64,000 nucleotides of DNA, taken from Micromonospora chokoriensis (GTDB taxonomy: Bacteria > Actinomycetota > Actinomycetes > Mycobacteriales > Micromonosporaceae). The notes under the pieces are model-generated. The model was given only the letters and a program-made list of their open reading frames with translations, did no database searches and was not told the DNA's origin. The stretch lies in contig NZ_LT607409.1 in NCBI RefSeq assembly GCF_900091505.1, positions 1,116,001 through 1,180,000 on the forward strand, in the 5' to 3' direction. Position 1 is the stretch's first letter; every line of letters begins with the position of its first letter. Position numbers and translations under genes: made by a program. Shown one piece after another: positions 1 through 11,540 of this stretch.

Positions 1-2
1 CG

Positions 3-866
3 TACGGCGGCGCGGGCCAGCAGGGCTGGGGCGGCGCCGGTTACGGCGACGAGCCCGCCTCCGGTGGCTACGGCGCCGGCGGCTACGGCAACGCCCCCGC
101 GTCGGGTGGCGGCTACGGCGCTGGCGCGGCCGGTGACGGCTACGGCGCCGCGCCTGGTTCCGGGGCCGGCTACGGTGGTGCGCCGACCTCCGGTGGCAGC
201 TACGGCAACGACCCCGCCTCCGGTGGCGGCTACGGCAGCCGGGACTACACCGCCCAGGCCGGGGCGGCCGGCTACCCGCCGGCTCCCGCCGGTGGAGGGG
301 CCTACGGGGAGCGCTACGACGAGCCGACCGGCCGTTACACGGGCGACAACACCCAGTACCCGGCACCGGCAGACCCCTACGCGACGGGCGTCTACCAGCC
401 TGAGCAGGGGCAGGGCTACGGTCAGCCGGATTCGGCCCCGTACGGCGGACGGGCCACCGAGCCGACCGCCGGATACGGCGGACCGGCAGCCGGTGGCTAC
501 GACCAGGGTGGCTACGGACAGCCCGCCGGTGGCTACGACCAGGGCGGCTACGGGCAGGAGCCCTCGCAGCAGGGCGGCGGTTACGGGCAGGAGCCTCCGC
601 AGCAGCGCGGCGGTTACGACGACCGGGGCTACGACCAGGGCAGCTACGGCCAGGAACCCCCGCAGCAGGGCGGCTACGGCCAACCGGCCGGTGGCTACGA
701 CCAGGGCGGCGGCTACGGGCAGGAGCCTCCGCAGCAGCGCGGCGGCTACGACGACCGGGGCTACGACCAGGGCGGCTACGGTCAACAATCGGCTGGCCGC
801 GGCCGGCCGGACACCCCGCCGCCGACCGAGCGGGGCGGTCGACGCCTCGACTGGCTGGACGACTGA
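3..866 (+). CDS. Gly/Tyr/Gln-rich low-complexity protein, C-terminal part (5' truncated)
   Basis: An open frame enters from the left edge and stops at a TGA at 864-866, giving 287 residues with no start in the window. Nearly all of it is low-complexity sequence rich in Gly, Tyr, Gln, Pro and Asp, built from loose repeats such as GGYGQEP and GGYDQGGYGQ. Positions 582-641 and 714-773 are a near-identical 60-nt direct repeat inside the frame. The tail ends RRLDWLDD, a charged cap after the disordered region. Such tails in actinobacteria usually follow a folded N-terminal domain that lies outside the window, so no function is assigned. The frame is preferred over the overlapping +1 frame (Pro/Ala/Thr/Arg-rich) because it ends just before a strong terminator and has a coherent residue pattern. 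Confidence 0.75.
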   Translation, partial: YGGAGQQGWGGAGYGDEPASGGYGAGGYGNAPASGGGYGAGAAGDGYGAAPGSGAGYGGAPTSGGSYGNDPASGGGYGSRDYTAQAGAAGYPPAPAGGGAYGERYDEPTGRYTGDNTQYPAPADPYATGVYQPEQGQGYGQPDSAPYGGRATEPTAGYGGPAAGGYDQGGYGQPAGGYDQGGYGQEPSQQGGGYGQEPPQQRGGYDDRGYDQGSYGQEPPQQGGYGQPAGGYDQGGGYGQEPPQQRGGYDDRGYDQGGYGQQSAGRGRPDTPPPTERGGRRLDWLDD

Positions 867-882
867 GCAACGACAGCACGCG

Positions 883-919
883 AACGGCCACCCGGATCTC
901 CGGGTGGCCGTTTCGTCTT
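883..919 (+). terminator. Rho-independent terminator after the Gly/Tyr-rich gene
   Basis: AACGGCCACCCGG (883-895) pairs perfectly with CCGGGTGGCCGTT (900-912) around a 4-nt loop. It is followed by a T-rich run (TTTCGTCTTT to 920). It begins 17 nt after the stop codon of the upstream gene. Confidence 0.85.
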
Positions 920-925
920 TGGCGA

Positions 926-996
926 GATCCACTCGCCTTCCCGGATGTCGGGGCATCCGACGGACCTGGACACCCCGACTTCACGAAAGTGGAGGC
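926..996 (+). repeat. Dispersed hairpin repeat, family 2, copy A
   Basis: The segment reads GATCCACTCGCCTTCC, then GGCATCC, then GGACACCCCGACTTC and ends near GAAAGTGGAG. It aligns along its length with the element at 51767-51844 and, in reverse orientation, with 8731-8794. GTCGGGG at 947-953 pairs with CCCCGAC at 973-979. It lies between the convergent ends of the first two genes. Function is unknown; it could be a REP-type element or an mRNA 3'-end structure. Confidence 0.6.
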
Positions 997-1799
997 GGGC
1001 GGGGCGGACCCCGGGGTGCGTCGGGCAGGCCGCCGTCGGTCAGGCGGGGGAGAAGACGCCCTGGCGGAGCACCGGCACGACGTCCGACACGCCGATCCGA
1101 ACGGCGACGTCCACGTCGGCGGCGAAGCCGCCTTCGGTCAGCTCGCGCCCGGAGACGCTGCCCCGAACGGCGGCGGACACGTCCGGAGTGCTCGCCAGCG
1201 CGGCGAGCGCCATGGCCGCCTCCACGGACAGCCCGCCCGGCACGCCGGAGAGGGCGTCCAGCACCGAGGCGGCACCGAGTTGATCCTCCACCGACGGACG
1301 CAACGACCCGTCCGGCCAGTGCTCCCCGGCAGCGATCACACCGATCGGGGCGTCCAGGGTGCCGTACCCCTGGCGGCGCAGCCAACGCCCGACGGCGCCG
1401 GCGTTGCGCAGGCACGCCGCGACCACCGGTAGGCCGGTGGCACTGGCGGCGGCGCTGATGGCCGAGCCGTTCGGCGAGGGGAGGACCAGGTCGGCCACCA
1501 CCGGCGCGGCGCCCAGCGCGGCCGGCGAGAGCGACCACGGATGTGCCGCTGTCACCTGCCGTCGACCCACTGCGGCGACCGCGCCGACGCGTAGTGCGTA
1601 CTCGGCGGCCTGCTCACCCCAGGGGAACGGGTGTACCCGCATGCCACGGGCGACCGCGACCTCCACCGAGGTGGTGAACGACAGGACGTCCACCACCACC
1701 AGCGCCGCACAGACCCGCCCGAGTTCGGCCGCACCGGTCAGGCCCCAGTCGAACCTGGCGCCCGAACCGGGTTGGCCGTAGACGGCGGCCGTCAACGCT

Positions 1800-4481
<2,682 letters not shown>

Positions 4482-4569
4482 GACCTCTCCTCGCTGCGCT
4501 CGTGCCCGCCGGAACGGCGGTTGAGCAGACCGATGATCGTGACGCTGGTCACCGCGGCGCTCCACGCAC

Positions 4570-5253
4570 TCACGCGGGCGCCCCGACCAGGTGCTTGAGG
4601 ACCGACGTGAAGAAGCCGAGGCCGTCCAGCGAAGGGCCGGTCAGCGCCTCCACCGCGTGCTCGGGGTGCGGCATGATGCCGACCACGTTGCCGGCGGCGT
4701 TGGTGATCGCGGCGATGTCCCGCAGAGAACCGTTCGGGTTGCCGCCGACGTAGCGGGCGACCACCCGGCCCTCGGCCTCGAGCTGGTCCAGGGTCGCGGT
4801 GTCCGCGACGTAGCAGCCCTCACCGTTCTTGACCGGGACGAGCACCTCCTGGCCGGGCTGGAACGCGTTGGTCCACGCCGTGGTGGCGGACTCGACGCGC
4901 AGGACCTGGTCCCGGTTGCGGAAGTGCAGGTGCTGGTTGCGCGTGAGCGCGCCGGGCAGCAGGTGCGCCTCGCAGAGGATCTGGAAGCCGTTGCAGATGC
5001 CGAGCACGGGCAGACCACCCTGGGCGGCGTCCACGATCGTCTCCATCACCGGGGCGAACCTGGCGATGGCGCCGCAGCGCAGGTAGTCACCGTAGGAGAA
5101 GCCGCCGGGCAGCACGACAGCGTCCACCCCGTGCAGGTCCGCGTCGCCGTGCCAGAGCCGGACCGGCTCCGCGCCGGCGATCCGGACGGCCCGGGCCGCG
5201 TCCCCGTCGTCGAGCGAGCCGGGGAAGGTGACCACGCCGACCCGGGCGGTCAC
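4570..5253 (-). CDS. purQ: FGAM synthase glutaminase subunit PurQ
   Basis: A class I glutamine amidotransferase of 227 aa that supplies ammonia to PurL. It opens with [12 protein letters not shown], carries the nucleophile-elbow segment [12 protein letters not shown], and ends with the PHPEHAVE segment that supplies the His/Glu partners. The GTG start at 5251-5253 overlaps the purS stop in a GTGA arrangement, so translation of the two is probably coupled. An 88-nt gap separates it from purL. Confidence 0.96.
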   Translation of the reverse strand: MTARVGVVTFPGSLDDGDAARAVRIAGAEPVRLWHGDADLHGVDAVVLPGGFSYGDYLRCGAIARFAPVMETIVDAAQGGLPVLGICNGFQILCEAHLLPGALTRNQHLHFRNRDQVLRVESATTAWTNAFQPGQEVLVPVKNGEGCYVADTATLDQLEAEGRVVARYVGGNPNGSLRDIAAITNAAGNVVGIMPHPEHAVEALTGPSLDGLGFFTSVLKHLVGAPA

Positions 5254-5513
5254 GAGCGGGCGTCCGCGGTCTCGTCGGCCTCGACCAGGCGGACGGTGAA
5301 GTCCTCGATGACCGGGTTGGCGAGCAACTTGTCGGCAATCTCCCGAGCGCGGTCCAGGTCCGGTTCACCGGTGAACTCGATCTCGATGCGCCTGCCGATC
5401 CGGACCGAGGCGACATCACCGACGCCGAGCCGGGGCAGCGCGTTTGCGACGGCCTGGCCCTGCGGATCGAGGATCTCGGGCTTGAGCATGACGTCGACGA
5501 CGACGCGAGGCAC
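5250..5513 (-). CDS. purS: FGAM synthase subunit PurS
   Basis: A small (87 aa) structural subunit that bridges PurQ and PurL. The sequence begins [18 protein letters not shown] and contains the [10 protein letters not shown] strand typical of PurS dimers. The GTG start at 5511-5513 is favoured because CAGGAGT lies at proper spacing upstream. A longer reading upstream has no family similarity. It is the first gene of purS-purQ-purL, so the operon promoter should lie between 5514 and about 5700. Confidence 0.95.
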   Translation of the reverse strand: MPRVVVDVMLKPEILDPQGQAVANALPRLGVGDVASVRIGRRIEIEFTGEPDLDRAREIADKLLANPVIEDFTVRLVEADETADARS

Positions 5514-5713
5514 TGGGCACTCCTGACTGTGTACGCAGTTGGGTGCCGACCCACATGGGGCGAGCGCAGCCAGCGTACCTGGCAGATACGGCCGCGGACG
5601 CACCGGCCGGGTGGAGTTCAAGCAGTGATCGACATTGCCCGCGCTCACGGCGGCCCGACAGGCGGGGCAGGTGGCCTCAGCAGGGCATATACGGCGTGAC
5701 GGGAGGCCGAATC

Positions 5714-5788
5714 GTTACATTGAGTAACCTCGATCACATCCTTGATAACGATCGGTCCGGGCCCTACTGTACATCGACGTAAGTCGAT
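5714..5788 (+). promoter_or_regulatory. Probable promoter with two inverted repeats upstream of the protease gene
   Basis: TTGATA (5742-5747) and TACTGT (5765-5770) are spaced 17 nt apart, a plausible housekeeping promoter. GTTAC-attga-GTAAC (5714-5728) lies upstream. ATCGAC-gtaa-GTCGAT (5773-5788) overlaps the expected transcription start about 80 nt before the protease ATG. The second repeat is placed like an operator. The rest of 5514-5869, about 350 nt between the divergent purS and protease genes, shows no gene. Confidence 0.5.
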
Positions 5789-5869
5789 TTCGGTGTCGGC
5801 GGGGACCTCCCACCGGCACCCATCCGCACCCGGCGACCCCGGGTCCGCCCCGTCCAAGGAGTCCACCCG

Positions 5870-6553
5870 ATGCGCATCCGCCCCCTGCTCGCCGCCGTCA
5901 GCATCGCGTTGGTCGGCGCCCTCGGTGCCGCCTCCGGCGCGTCCGCCGCCCCGCCCGGCCCGCAACCCATCATCGGTGGCACCACCGTCTCGTCGGCGCC
6001 CTGGGCCGCCGCGGTGCTCAGCAACGGCTCGTTCACCTGCTCCGGCAGCGTCATCGCCTCGCAGTGGGTGCTCACCGCCCGGCACTGCATCAACGGCGCC
6101 ATGTCCGTTCGGATCGGCAGCGTGAACCGCACCTCCGGCGGGGTCACCCGTACGGTCAGCGCCACCTACACCCGCAGTGACCTGGCGCTCATGCGGCTCT
6201 CCAGCGCCGTCACCACCTCGACGGTGACCCTGGCCAACAGCAACCCGCCGATCAACTCGACGAACTCGATCTACGGGTGGGGCATGACCTGTTACAGCGG
6301 CTGCTCGGCGTCGACCCAGCTGAAGACCGCCACCGTACGGGTGACCAGCAACAGCGTCACCGACGCGTACGGCGGGCAGGCGATCCGCAGCACCGAGATC
6401 AGCGGCAACGCCTGGCGGGGCGACTCGGGCGGCCCGCAGTTCTACAACGGCCAGCAGGTCGGCGTCGCCTCCACGGCCGACGGCTACAGCATCCAGAACT
6501 ACGGCAGTGTCGCGTACAACCGGGCCTGGATCACCTCGGTGGCCGGTGTCTGA
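5870..6553 (+). CDS. Secreted trypsin-like serine protease (S1 family)
   Basis: A 227-aa exported protease. A signal peptide (MRIRPLLAAVSIALVGALGA, cleavage near ASA at about 24-26) is followed by a very short pro-segment and IIGG at about 34-37, where chymotrypsin-fold enzymes begin after activation. The triad is visible: His72 in TARHC, Asp104 in RSDLALM, and Ser186 in GDSGGP. Cysteines at TCSG and RHC and at TCYSGC fit two disulfides. It is short for the family but complete. Substrate is unknown; secreted S1 proteases in filamentous actinobacteria generally serve extracellular protein digestion. Monocistronic, with its own promoter region. Confidence 0.92.
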   Translation: MRIRPLLAAVSIALVGALGAASGASAAPPGPQPIIGGTTVSSAPWAAAVLSNGSFTCSGSVIASQWVLTARHCINGAMSVRIGSVNRTSGGVTRTVSATYTRSDLALMRLSSAVTTSTVTLANSNPPINSTNSIYGWGMTCYSGCSASTQLKTATVRVTSNSVTDAYGGQAIRSTEISGNAWRGDSGGPQFYNGQQVGVASTADGYSIQNYGSVAYNRAWITSVAGV

Positions 6554-6682
6554 CGGTTACCACCCGGAGCGTCGCGGATGGTCGGCCGCGTGCCGGCCGT
6601 CCGCGCCGCGCCGTTTTGCAGCATCCGATCAGGTGAACAATGCGCCCGATCGGGTCGGGCCCCTGCTGACAGCATCGGAAAC

Positions 6683-7141
6683 GTGCTGGTCGTGACGACG
6701 GAGCAACTGCCCGGCTACGAGATCCGCCAGATTCTCGGTGAGGTGGTGTCATCGATGGCCAGGACGCGCAACCCGTACCGCGAGGGGGTCAAGAACCTGC
6801 GCGGTGGCGCGTACGACCCGATGGCCCCGGACAACCTGACCCGGTGGCGCACCGACTCGGTGTCCCGACTCGGCGAGGAGGCCCTGCGCCTCGGCGCGAA
6901 CGCCGTGATCGGCATGCGGTTCGACAGCCGGGACTGCGGTGAGATGTGGATGGAGATCTGCGCGTACGGCACGGCGGTGATCGCCGTACCCGTCATACCC
7001 GAGGTCATGCCGGCCGACCAGCCGGCGGTCGCCGCGGAGACCGCCACCGACCCGGCCTTCGCCGAGTCCCTCGGCGGCATCGCCGAACCGGCCAGCGCCC
7101 CCACCCTGAGAACAGCAGCAGAAACCCCCACGGGCGAGTAA
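6683..7141 (+). CDS. YbjQ / UPF0145 family protein
   Basis: A protein of about 152 aa matching the YbjQ heavy-metal-binding-like fold. TTEQLPGYEIRQILGEV near the N-terminus, RNPYREGVKNLRGG and LGANAVIGMRFDS are characteristic of the family. The family forms oligomers of unknown function. The last 45 residues are an Ala/Pro/Thr-rich tail. The start is set at GTG 6683 because family similarity begins just after it. A second GTG at 6692 is equally possible, and upstream residues look unrelated. It ends 24 nt before a hairpin repeat shared with the convergent purB. Confidence 0.85.
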   Translation: MLVVTTEQLPGYEIRQILGEVVSSMARTRNPYREGVKNLRGGAYDPMAPDNLTRWRTDSVSRLGEEALRLGANAVIGMRFDSRDCGEMWMEICAYGTAVIAVPVIPEVMPADQPAVAAETATDPAFAESLGGIAEPASAPTLRTAAETPTGE

Positions 7142-7164
7142 GCCCCCACCCCACCCGGCCCCGC

Positions 7165-7240
7165 CCCACCCTGTTGATCAAGAGGTTTCGGTCACCAGGG
7201 AGATCGAACGTGACGCAAACCTCTTGATCAACAGGGTGGG
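7165..7240. repeat. Dispersed hairpin repeat, family 1, copy 1 (extended arms)
   Basis: The 30-nt arms 7165-7194 and 7211-7240 are reverse complements except for a GC/CG swap. Each contains the family core GATCAAGAGGTTT(GC)GTCA or its complement. The spacer is 16 nt. It lies between the stop of the YbjQ gene and the stop of purB (7 nt from the latter), so it can form at the 3' end of both transcripts. Confidence 0.85.
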
Positions 7241-7247
7241 GGCGGGG

Positions 7248-8681
7248 TTAGAGGATGGGGGGTGGGCTGTAGGTGGCGGCTTCGGGGTGGGTCTCCACCA
7301 CCTTGGTGATGCGCTTGGTTACCGCTGCCACCTGGGACTGGGCGGCGCCCACGAAGGCGCTGCGGTCGGCGACCAGGGTGTCGATGTCGGCGCGGGACAG
7401 GCCGAGCCGACCGTCCGCCGCCAACCTGTCGAACAGGTCGTTCTCCGGGGAGCCCTTCTCGCGCATCGCCAGCGCCACCGCGACCGCGTGCTCCTTGATC
7501 ACCTCGTGGGCGACCTCCCGGCCCACGCCGCGCCGGACCGCCGCCACGAGGATCTTGGTGGTGGCCAGGAACGGCAGGAACCGCTCCAACTCCCGGTTGA
7601 TCACCGCCGGGTACGCGCCGAACTCGTCGAGCACGGTGAGGAACGTCTGGAACAGCCCGTCGGCGGCGAAGAACGCGTCCGGCAGGGCGACCCGACGGAC
7701 CACCGAGCAGGACACGTCCCCCTCGTTCCACTGGTCGCCGGCCAGCTCGCCGACCATCGACAGGTAACCCCGGATGATCACGGCGAAGCCGTTCACCCGC
7801 TCCGACGAGCGCGTGTTCATCTTGTGCGGCATCGCGCTGGAGCCGACCTGACCCGGCTTGAAGCCCTCGGTCGCCAACTCCTGGCCGACCATCAACCGGA
7901 TCGTGGTGGCCAACGACGACGGCGCCGCGGCGGTCTGCGCCAGCGCGGCCAGCACGTCGAAGTCGAGCGAGCGCGGGTACACCTGCCCGACGCTGTCCAG
8001 CACCCGGGAGAAGCCCAGGTGCTCAGCGACCCGCCGCTCCAGCTCAGCCACCTTGTCGGCGTCCCCGTCGAAGAGGTCCAACTGGTCGGCGGCCGTGCCG
8101 ACCGGGCCCTTGATCCCCCGCAACGGGTACCGGGCGATCAGCTCCTCCAGCCGCTCGTACGCGATCAGCAGCTCCTCGGCCGCCGACGCGAAGCGCTTGC
8201 CCAGCGTGGTGGCCTGCGCCGCCACGTTGTGCGAGCGGCCGGTCATGACCAGCTCGGAGTGCTCGTACGCCAGGAAGGCGAGGCGGGCCAGGGTGGCCAC
8301 CACGCGGTCCCGGATCAGCTCCAGCGAGGCACGCACCTGGAGCTGCTCGACGTTCTCGGTCAGATCCCGGGAGGTCATGCCCTTGTGCACGTGCTCGTGC
8401 CCGGCGAGCGCGCTGAACTCCTCGATCCGGGCCTTCACGTCGTGCCGGGTGACCCGCTCCCGCTCCGCGATCGAGGCGAGGTCGACCTGGTCGAGCACCC
8501 GCTCGTACGCCTCGACCACGCCGTCCGGCACCGCGACACCCAGGTCACGCTGGGCGCGGAGCACGGCGAGCCAGAGCCGCCGCTCCATCCGGACCTTCTC
8601 CTCCGGAGACCAGAGGGCGACCAGTTCGGGCGAGGCGTACCGGTTGGCGAGCACGTTCGGGATCGTCGTCACGTACCTCAT
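7248..8681 (-). CDS. purB: Adenylosuccinate lyase
   Basis: A 477-aa enzyme of the fumarase/aspartase superfamily acting twice in purine synthesis (SAICAR to AICAR, adenylosuccinate to AMP). Typical segments are IPNVLANRYAS at the N-terminus, HEHVHKGMTSRDL, TGRSHNVAAQATTLG and the signature GSSAMPHKMNTRSSERVNG. Length is normal. The ATG at 8681 is used; a GTG four codons later (8672-8674) is an alternative with poor spacing to its GAGG. It is not adjacent to purA or purD and is probably transcribed from its own promoter near 8700. Confidence 0.97.
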   Translation of the reverse strand: MRYVTTIPNVLANRYASPELVALWSPEEKVRMERRLWLAVLRAQRDLGVAVPDGVVEAYERVLDQVDLASIAERERVTRHDVKARIEEFSALAGHEHVHKGMTSRDLTENVEQLQVRASLELIRDRVVATLARLAFLAYEHSELVMTGRSHNVAAQATTLGKRFASAAEELLIAYERLEELIARYPLRGIKGPVGTAADQLDLFDGDADKVAELERRVAEHLGFSRVLDSVGQVYPRSLDFDVLAALAQTAAAPSSLATTIRLMVGQELATEGFKPGQVGSSAMPHKMNTRSSERVNGFAVIIRGYLSMVGELAGDQWNEGDVSCSVVRRVALPDAFFAADGLFQTFLTVLDEFGAYPAVINRELERFLPFLATTKILVAAVRRGVGREVAHEVIKEHAVAVALAMREKGSPENDLFDRLAADGRLGLSRADIDTLVADRSAFVGAAQSQVAAVTKRITKVVETHPEAATYSPPPIL

Positions 8682-8730
8682 TGTCCCGCACCCGCTGGTA
8701 GGCGCCGTGAGTGGGCCAGGTCGTCAGGGT

Positions 8731-8794
8731 GATCGACACGAGTTCGGCGATGTGGGGGTGTCCCGGGCGTCCGGATACCCCCACATCGGCGATC
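8731..8794 (-). repeat. Dispersed hairpin repeat, family 2, copy B
   Basis: Read on the minus strand the segment contains GGTATCCGGACGCCC, then GGGACACCCCCAC, then CGCCGAACTCGTGTCGATCA. It matches the right half of the 51767-51844 element at most positions, but its left arm is shorter. CGATGTGGGGGT (8748-8759) pairs perfectly with ACCCCCACATCG (8777-8788). It sits between thiolase and purB, next to a separate palindrome. Confidence 0.65.
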
Positions 8795-8796
8795 TC

Positions 8797-8830
8797 GCGA
8801 GACCGCCTCCTCGCGAGGAGGCGGTCTCGC
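8797..8830 (-). terminator. Perfect 34-nt palindrome after the thiolase gene
   Basis: GCGAGACCGCCTCC (8797-8810) and GGAGGCGGTCTCGC (8817-8830) flank a self-complementary TCGCGA centre. It begins 5 nt after the thiolase stop. There is no T-run, as is common in high-GC actinobacterial terminators. Confidence 0.7.
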
Positions 8831-8835
8831 CAGGC

Positions 8836-10128
8836 TCAGCGCTCCAGGATCGCCGTCACGCCCTGGCCGCCGGCCGCGCAGATGGAGATCAGCCCGCGTC
8901 CGCTGCCCTTCTCGGCCAGCAGCTTGGCCAGGGTCGCCACGATCCGCCCGCCGGTGGCGGCGAACGGGTGCCCGGCGGCCAGCGACGAGCCGTTCACGTT
9001 GAGCCGGTCGGTGTCGATCGCGCCGAGCGGCGCGTCCAGGCCGAGCCGGTCCTTGCAGAACTCCGGCGACTCCCAGGCGGCCAGGGTGGCCAGCACCTGC
9101 GAGGCGAACGCCTCGTGGATCTCGTAGTAGTCGAAATCCTGCAACGTCAGCCCGGCCCGGGCGAGCATCCGGGGCACCGCGTACGCGGGGGCCATCAGCA
9201 GCCCTTCGTCGCCGTGCACGAAGTCCACCGCCGCCGTCTCCGACCAGCTGAACCAGGCCAGCACGGGCAGGTTGTGCGCGGCGGCCCACTCCTCGCTGGC
9301 CAGCAGCACCGTGGACGCGCCGTCGGTGAGCGGTGACGAGTTGCCGGCGGTCATGGTGGCCTGCTCGGCGTCCGGGCCACGGGTGCCGAAGACGGGCTTG
9401 AGCGAGCCGAGCTTCTCCACGCTGGTGTCCGGGCGCAGGTTCTGGTCGCGGGTCAGCCCGAGGTAGGGCGTCATCAGGTCGTCGAAGAAGCCCCTGTCGT
9501 ACGCGGCGGCGAGGCGCTGGTGCGACCGCAGTGCCAGCTCGTCCTGGGATCGCCTGTCGATCTGCCAGCGCAGCGCGGTGCGGGCGGCGTGGTCACCCAT
9601 GGACAGGCCGGTACGCGGCTCGGCGTTGCGCGGGAGGTCGGGCTTGAACGGCTGGAGCGGACGCAGCTTCGCGGCGATCTTCAACCGCTCGCCGAGGGTG
9701 CGGGCGCTGTTGAGCTTGAGCAGGGTGCGGCGCATCTCCTCGTTGACCGCGAGCGGTGCGTCGGAGGTGGTGTCGACACCTCCGGCGATACCGACGTCGA
9801 GTTGCCCGAGGGCGATCTTGTTGGCGACCAGGATCGCCGCTTCCAGGCCGGTGCCGCAGGCCTGCTGGAGGTCGTAGGCGGGGGTGTGCGGGTCGAGCCG
9901 GGACCCGAGGACCACCTCGCGGGCGAGGTTGAAGTCGCGCGAGTGCTTGAGCACCGCCCCGGCCACCACCTCACCGACCCGCTGCCCGGCCAGCCCGTAC
10001 CGGGCGATCAGGCCGTCCAGCGCCGCGCCGAGCAGGTCGGCGTTGGACGCGTCCGCGTAGCGGGAGTTGGAACGGGCGAAGGGGATGCGGTTGCCCCCGA
10101 TGACCGCGACCCTCCGGATGCTCTGCAC
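8836..10128 (-). CDS. Acetyl-CoA C-acyltransferase (thiolase, FadA2/FadI-like)
   Basis: A 430-aa thiolase for beta-oxidation or acetoacetyl-CoA metabolism. The acylated cysteine is Cys91 in QQACGTG. The His of EIHEAF, the GHPFAATGG loop and the second Cys in SICAAGGQG complete the active site. The GTG start at 10126-10128 has a strong GAGGAGG site. It is divergent from a FabG4-like reductase with a 56-nt gap holding a palindrome like the one near the TetR at 20 kb. This arrangement (thiolase, HMw FabG, MaoC dehydratase) matches the mycobacterial fadA2-fabG4-htdX locus, known from the family context. Confidence 0.93.
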   Translation of the reverse strand: MQSIRRVAVIGGNRIPFARSNSRYADASNADLLGAALDGLIARYGLAGQRVGEVVAGAVLKHSRDFNLAREVVLGSRLDPHTPAYDLQQACGTGLEAAILVANKIALGQLDVGIAGGVDTTSDAPLAVNEEMRRTLLKLNSARTLGERLKIAAKLRPLQPFKPDLPRNAEPRTGLSMGDHAARTALRWQIDRRSQDELALRSHQRLAAAYDRGFFDDLMTPYLGLTRDQNLRPDTSVEKLGSLKPVFGTRGPDAEQATMTAGNSSPLTDGASTVLLASEEWAAAHNLPVLAWFSWSETAAVDFVHGDEGLLMAPAYAVPRMLARAGLTLQDFDYYEIHEAFASQVLATLAAWESPEFCKDRLGLDAPLGAIDTDRLNVNGSSLAAGHPFAATGGRIVATLAKLLAEKGSGRGLISICAAGGQGVTAILER

Positions 10129-10160
10129 GATCCGCCTCCTCGCGAAAGTGTTGCTCGAAC

Positions 10161-10182
10161 CCTACTCGCCAGTAGGCTACGC
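10161..10182. promoter_or_regulatory. Putative TetR operator in the thiolase/FabG intergenic region
   Basis: CCTACTCGCCAGTAGG (10161-10176) is a perfect 6-bp inverted repeat with a 4-nt centre, followed by CTACGC. The string CTACTCG-nnn-GTAGG-n-(T)TACGC is shared with the palindrome between the TetR and SCP2 genes at 20574-20602. It lies immediately upstream of both divergent starts, so one regulator bound here could control both. Confidence 0.5.
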
Positions 10183-10184
10183 CC

Positions 10185-11540
10185 ATGACCGACAGGTACG
10201 CGAGCTTCGTCCAATCGGCCGCCGGCCGCGCGGTGGTCAAGCGCCTCGGACTTCCCGATCCGCCTCGACTGCGCCGGCACCACCTCGGCGACCCGTTGCT
10301 GCCCGGGCCGGCTCTGCTCGGCACGGCCACCGGTGGGCGACTCGCCGAGCCGGTCGGCACGATCCTGACGGCCGCCGGGGTCGAGCTGCGCGACGCCACC
10401 GACGCCGGACCCCAGGACCGCTTCGGCGCCCTGGTGTACGACGCCAGCGGCATCACCGACTCCACCCAGCTCCGCCAGCTCTACGACTTCTTCCACCCGC
10501 ACGCCCGGGCCGTGCTGCCCAGCGGCCGGGTGATCCTGCTGGGCACCCCGCCGGACGAGTGCCCGACGCCCCGCGAGGCGACCGCCCAGCGCGCCCTGGA
10601 AGGGCTGGTCCGCAGCATCGGCAAGGAGTTCGGTCGGGGCACCACCGCCCAGCTCGTCCACGTGACCCGGGCCGCCGGGGACGGCGTTCTCACCAGCCTC
10701 GAATCGACTCTCCGGTTCCTGCTCTCCGGGCGGTCCGCGTACGTCTCGGGTCAGGTGATCCGCGTCGGGGCCGGCGAGGCGAGCGTCCCGGCCGACTGGG
10801 ACCGCCCACTGGACGGGCAGGTGGTGCTGGTCACCGGTGCCGCCCGGGGGATCGGTGCGGCGCTGGCGAAGGTGCTCGCCCGCGACGGCGCACAGGTGGT
10901 CGCTCTGGACATCCCCGCCGCCGGGGACGCGCTCGCGGCGGTGGCGAACGACATCGGCGGCACCGCCGTACAGCTCGACCTGACCGCACCGGACGCGCCG
11001 ACCCGGCTCGCCGACCACCTGGCCAGCCGGCACGGCCGGGTCGACGTGGTGGTGCACAACGCCGGCATCACCCGGGACAAGACGCTCGGCCGGATGGACG
11101 CCGACCGGTGGGACCAGGTCCTCGACGTCAACCTGTCCAGCCAGGAACGGATCAACGACGTGCTGCTGGAGCGCGGGCTGATCCCGACCGGCGGGCGAAT
11201 TGTGTCGGTCTCCTCGATCGCCGGGATCGCCGGCAACCGGGGTCAGACCAACTACGCCACCAGCAAGGCCGGCGTGATCGGGCTGGTCGACTCGCTCGCC
11301 CCGACCCTGCGGGAGCGGGGCATCAGCGTCAACGCGGTGGCCCCCGGCTTCATCGAGACCCGGCTGACCGCGCGTATCCCGCTGGTGGTCCGCGAGGCGG
11401 GCCGGCGGATGAACAGCCTGGCCCAGGGCGGGCTGCCGGTGGACGTGGCCGAGACGATCGGCTGGTTGGCCTGGCCGGCGAGCGGCGCGGTCAGCGGAAA
11501 CGTGGTCCGGGTGTGCGGCCAGAGCCTGCTGGGGGCGTGA
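10185..11540 (+). CDS. High-molecular-weight 3-oxoacyl reductase (FabG4-like SDR)
   Basis: A 451-aa two-domain reductase. The first 200 residues are a degenerate Rossmann-type domain (VGTILTAAGVELRDA, SGRVILLGTPP). The second half is a full SDR: TGAARGIG cofactor loop, NAG at HNAGIT, and active-site Ser of SVSSIAG with Tyr/Lys in NYATSKAG. This matches FabG4 of mycobacteria (about 454 aa), which reduces long-chain 3-oxoacyl-CoA with NADH. It overlaps the next gene by one base (TGATG), so reductase and dehydratase are probably coupled. It is divergent from the thiolase. Confidence 0.92.
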   Translation: MTDRYASFVQSAAGRAVVKRLGLPDPPRLRRHHLGDPLLPGPALLGTATGGRLAEPVGTILTAAGVELRDATDAGPQDRFGALVYDASGITDSTQLRQLYDFFHPHARAVLPSGRVILLGTPPDECPTPREATAQRALEGLVRSIGKEFGRGTTAQLVHVTRAAGDGVLTSLESTLRFLLSGRSAYVSGQVIRVGAGEASVPADWDRPLDGQVVLVTGAARGIGAALAKVLARDGAQVVALDIPAAGDALAAVANDIGGTAVQLDLTAPDAPTRLADHLASRHGRVDVVVHNAGITRDKTLGRMDADRWDQVLDVNLSSQERINDVLLERGLIPTGGRIVSVSSIAGIAGNRGQTNYATSKAGVIGLVDSLAPTLRERGISVNAVAPGFIETRLTARIPLVVREAGRRMNSLAQGGLPVDVAETIGWLAWPASGAVSGNVVRVCGQSLLGA

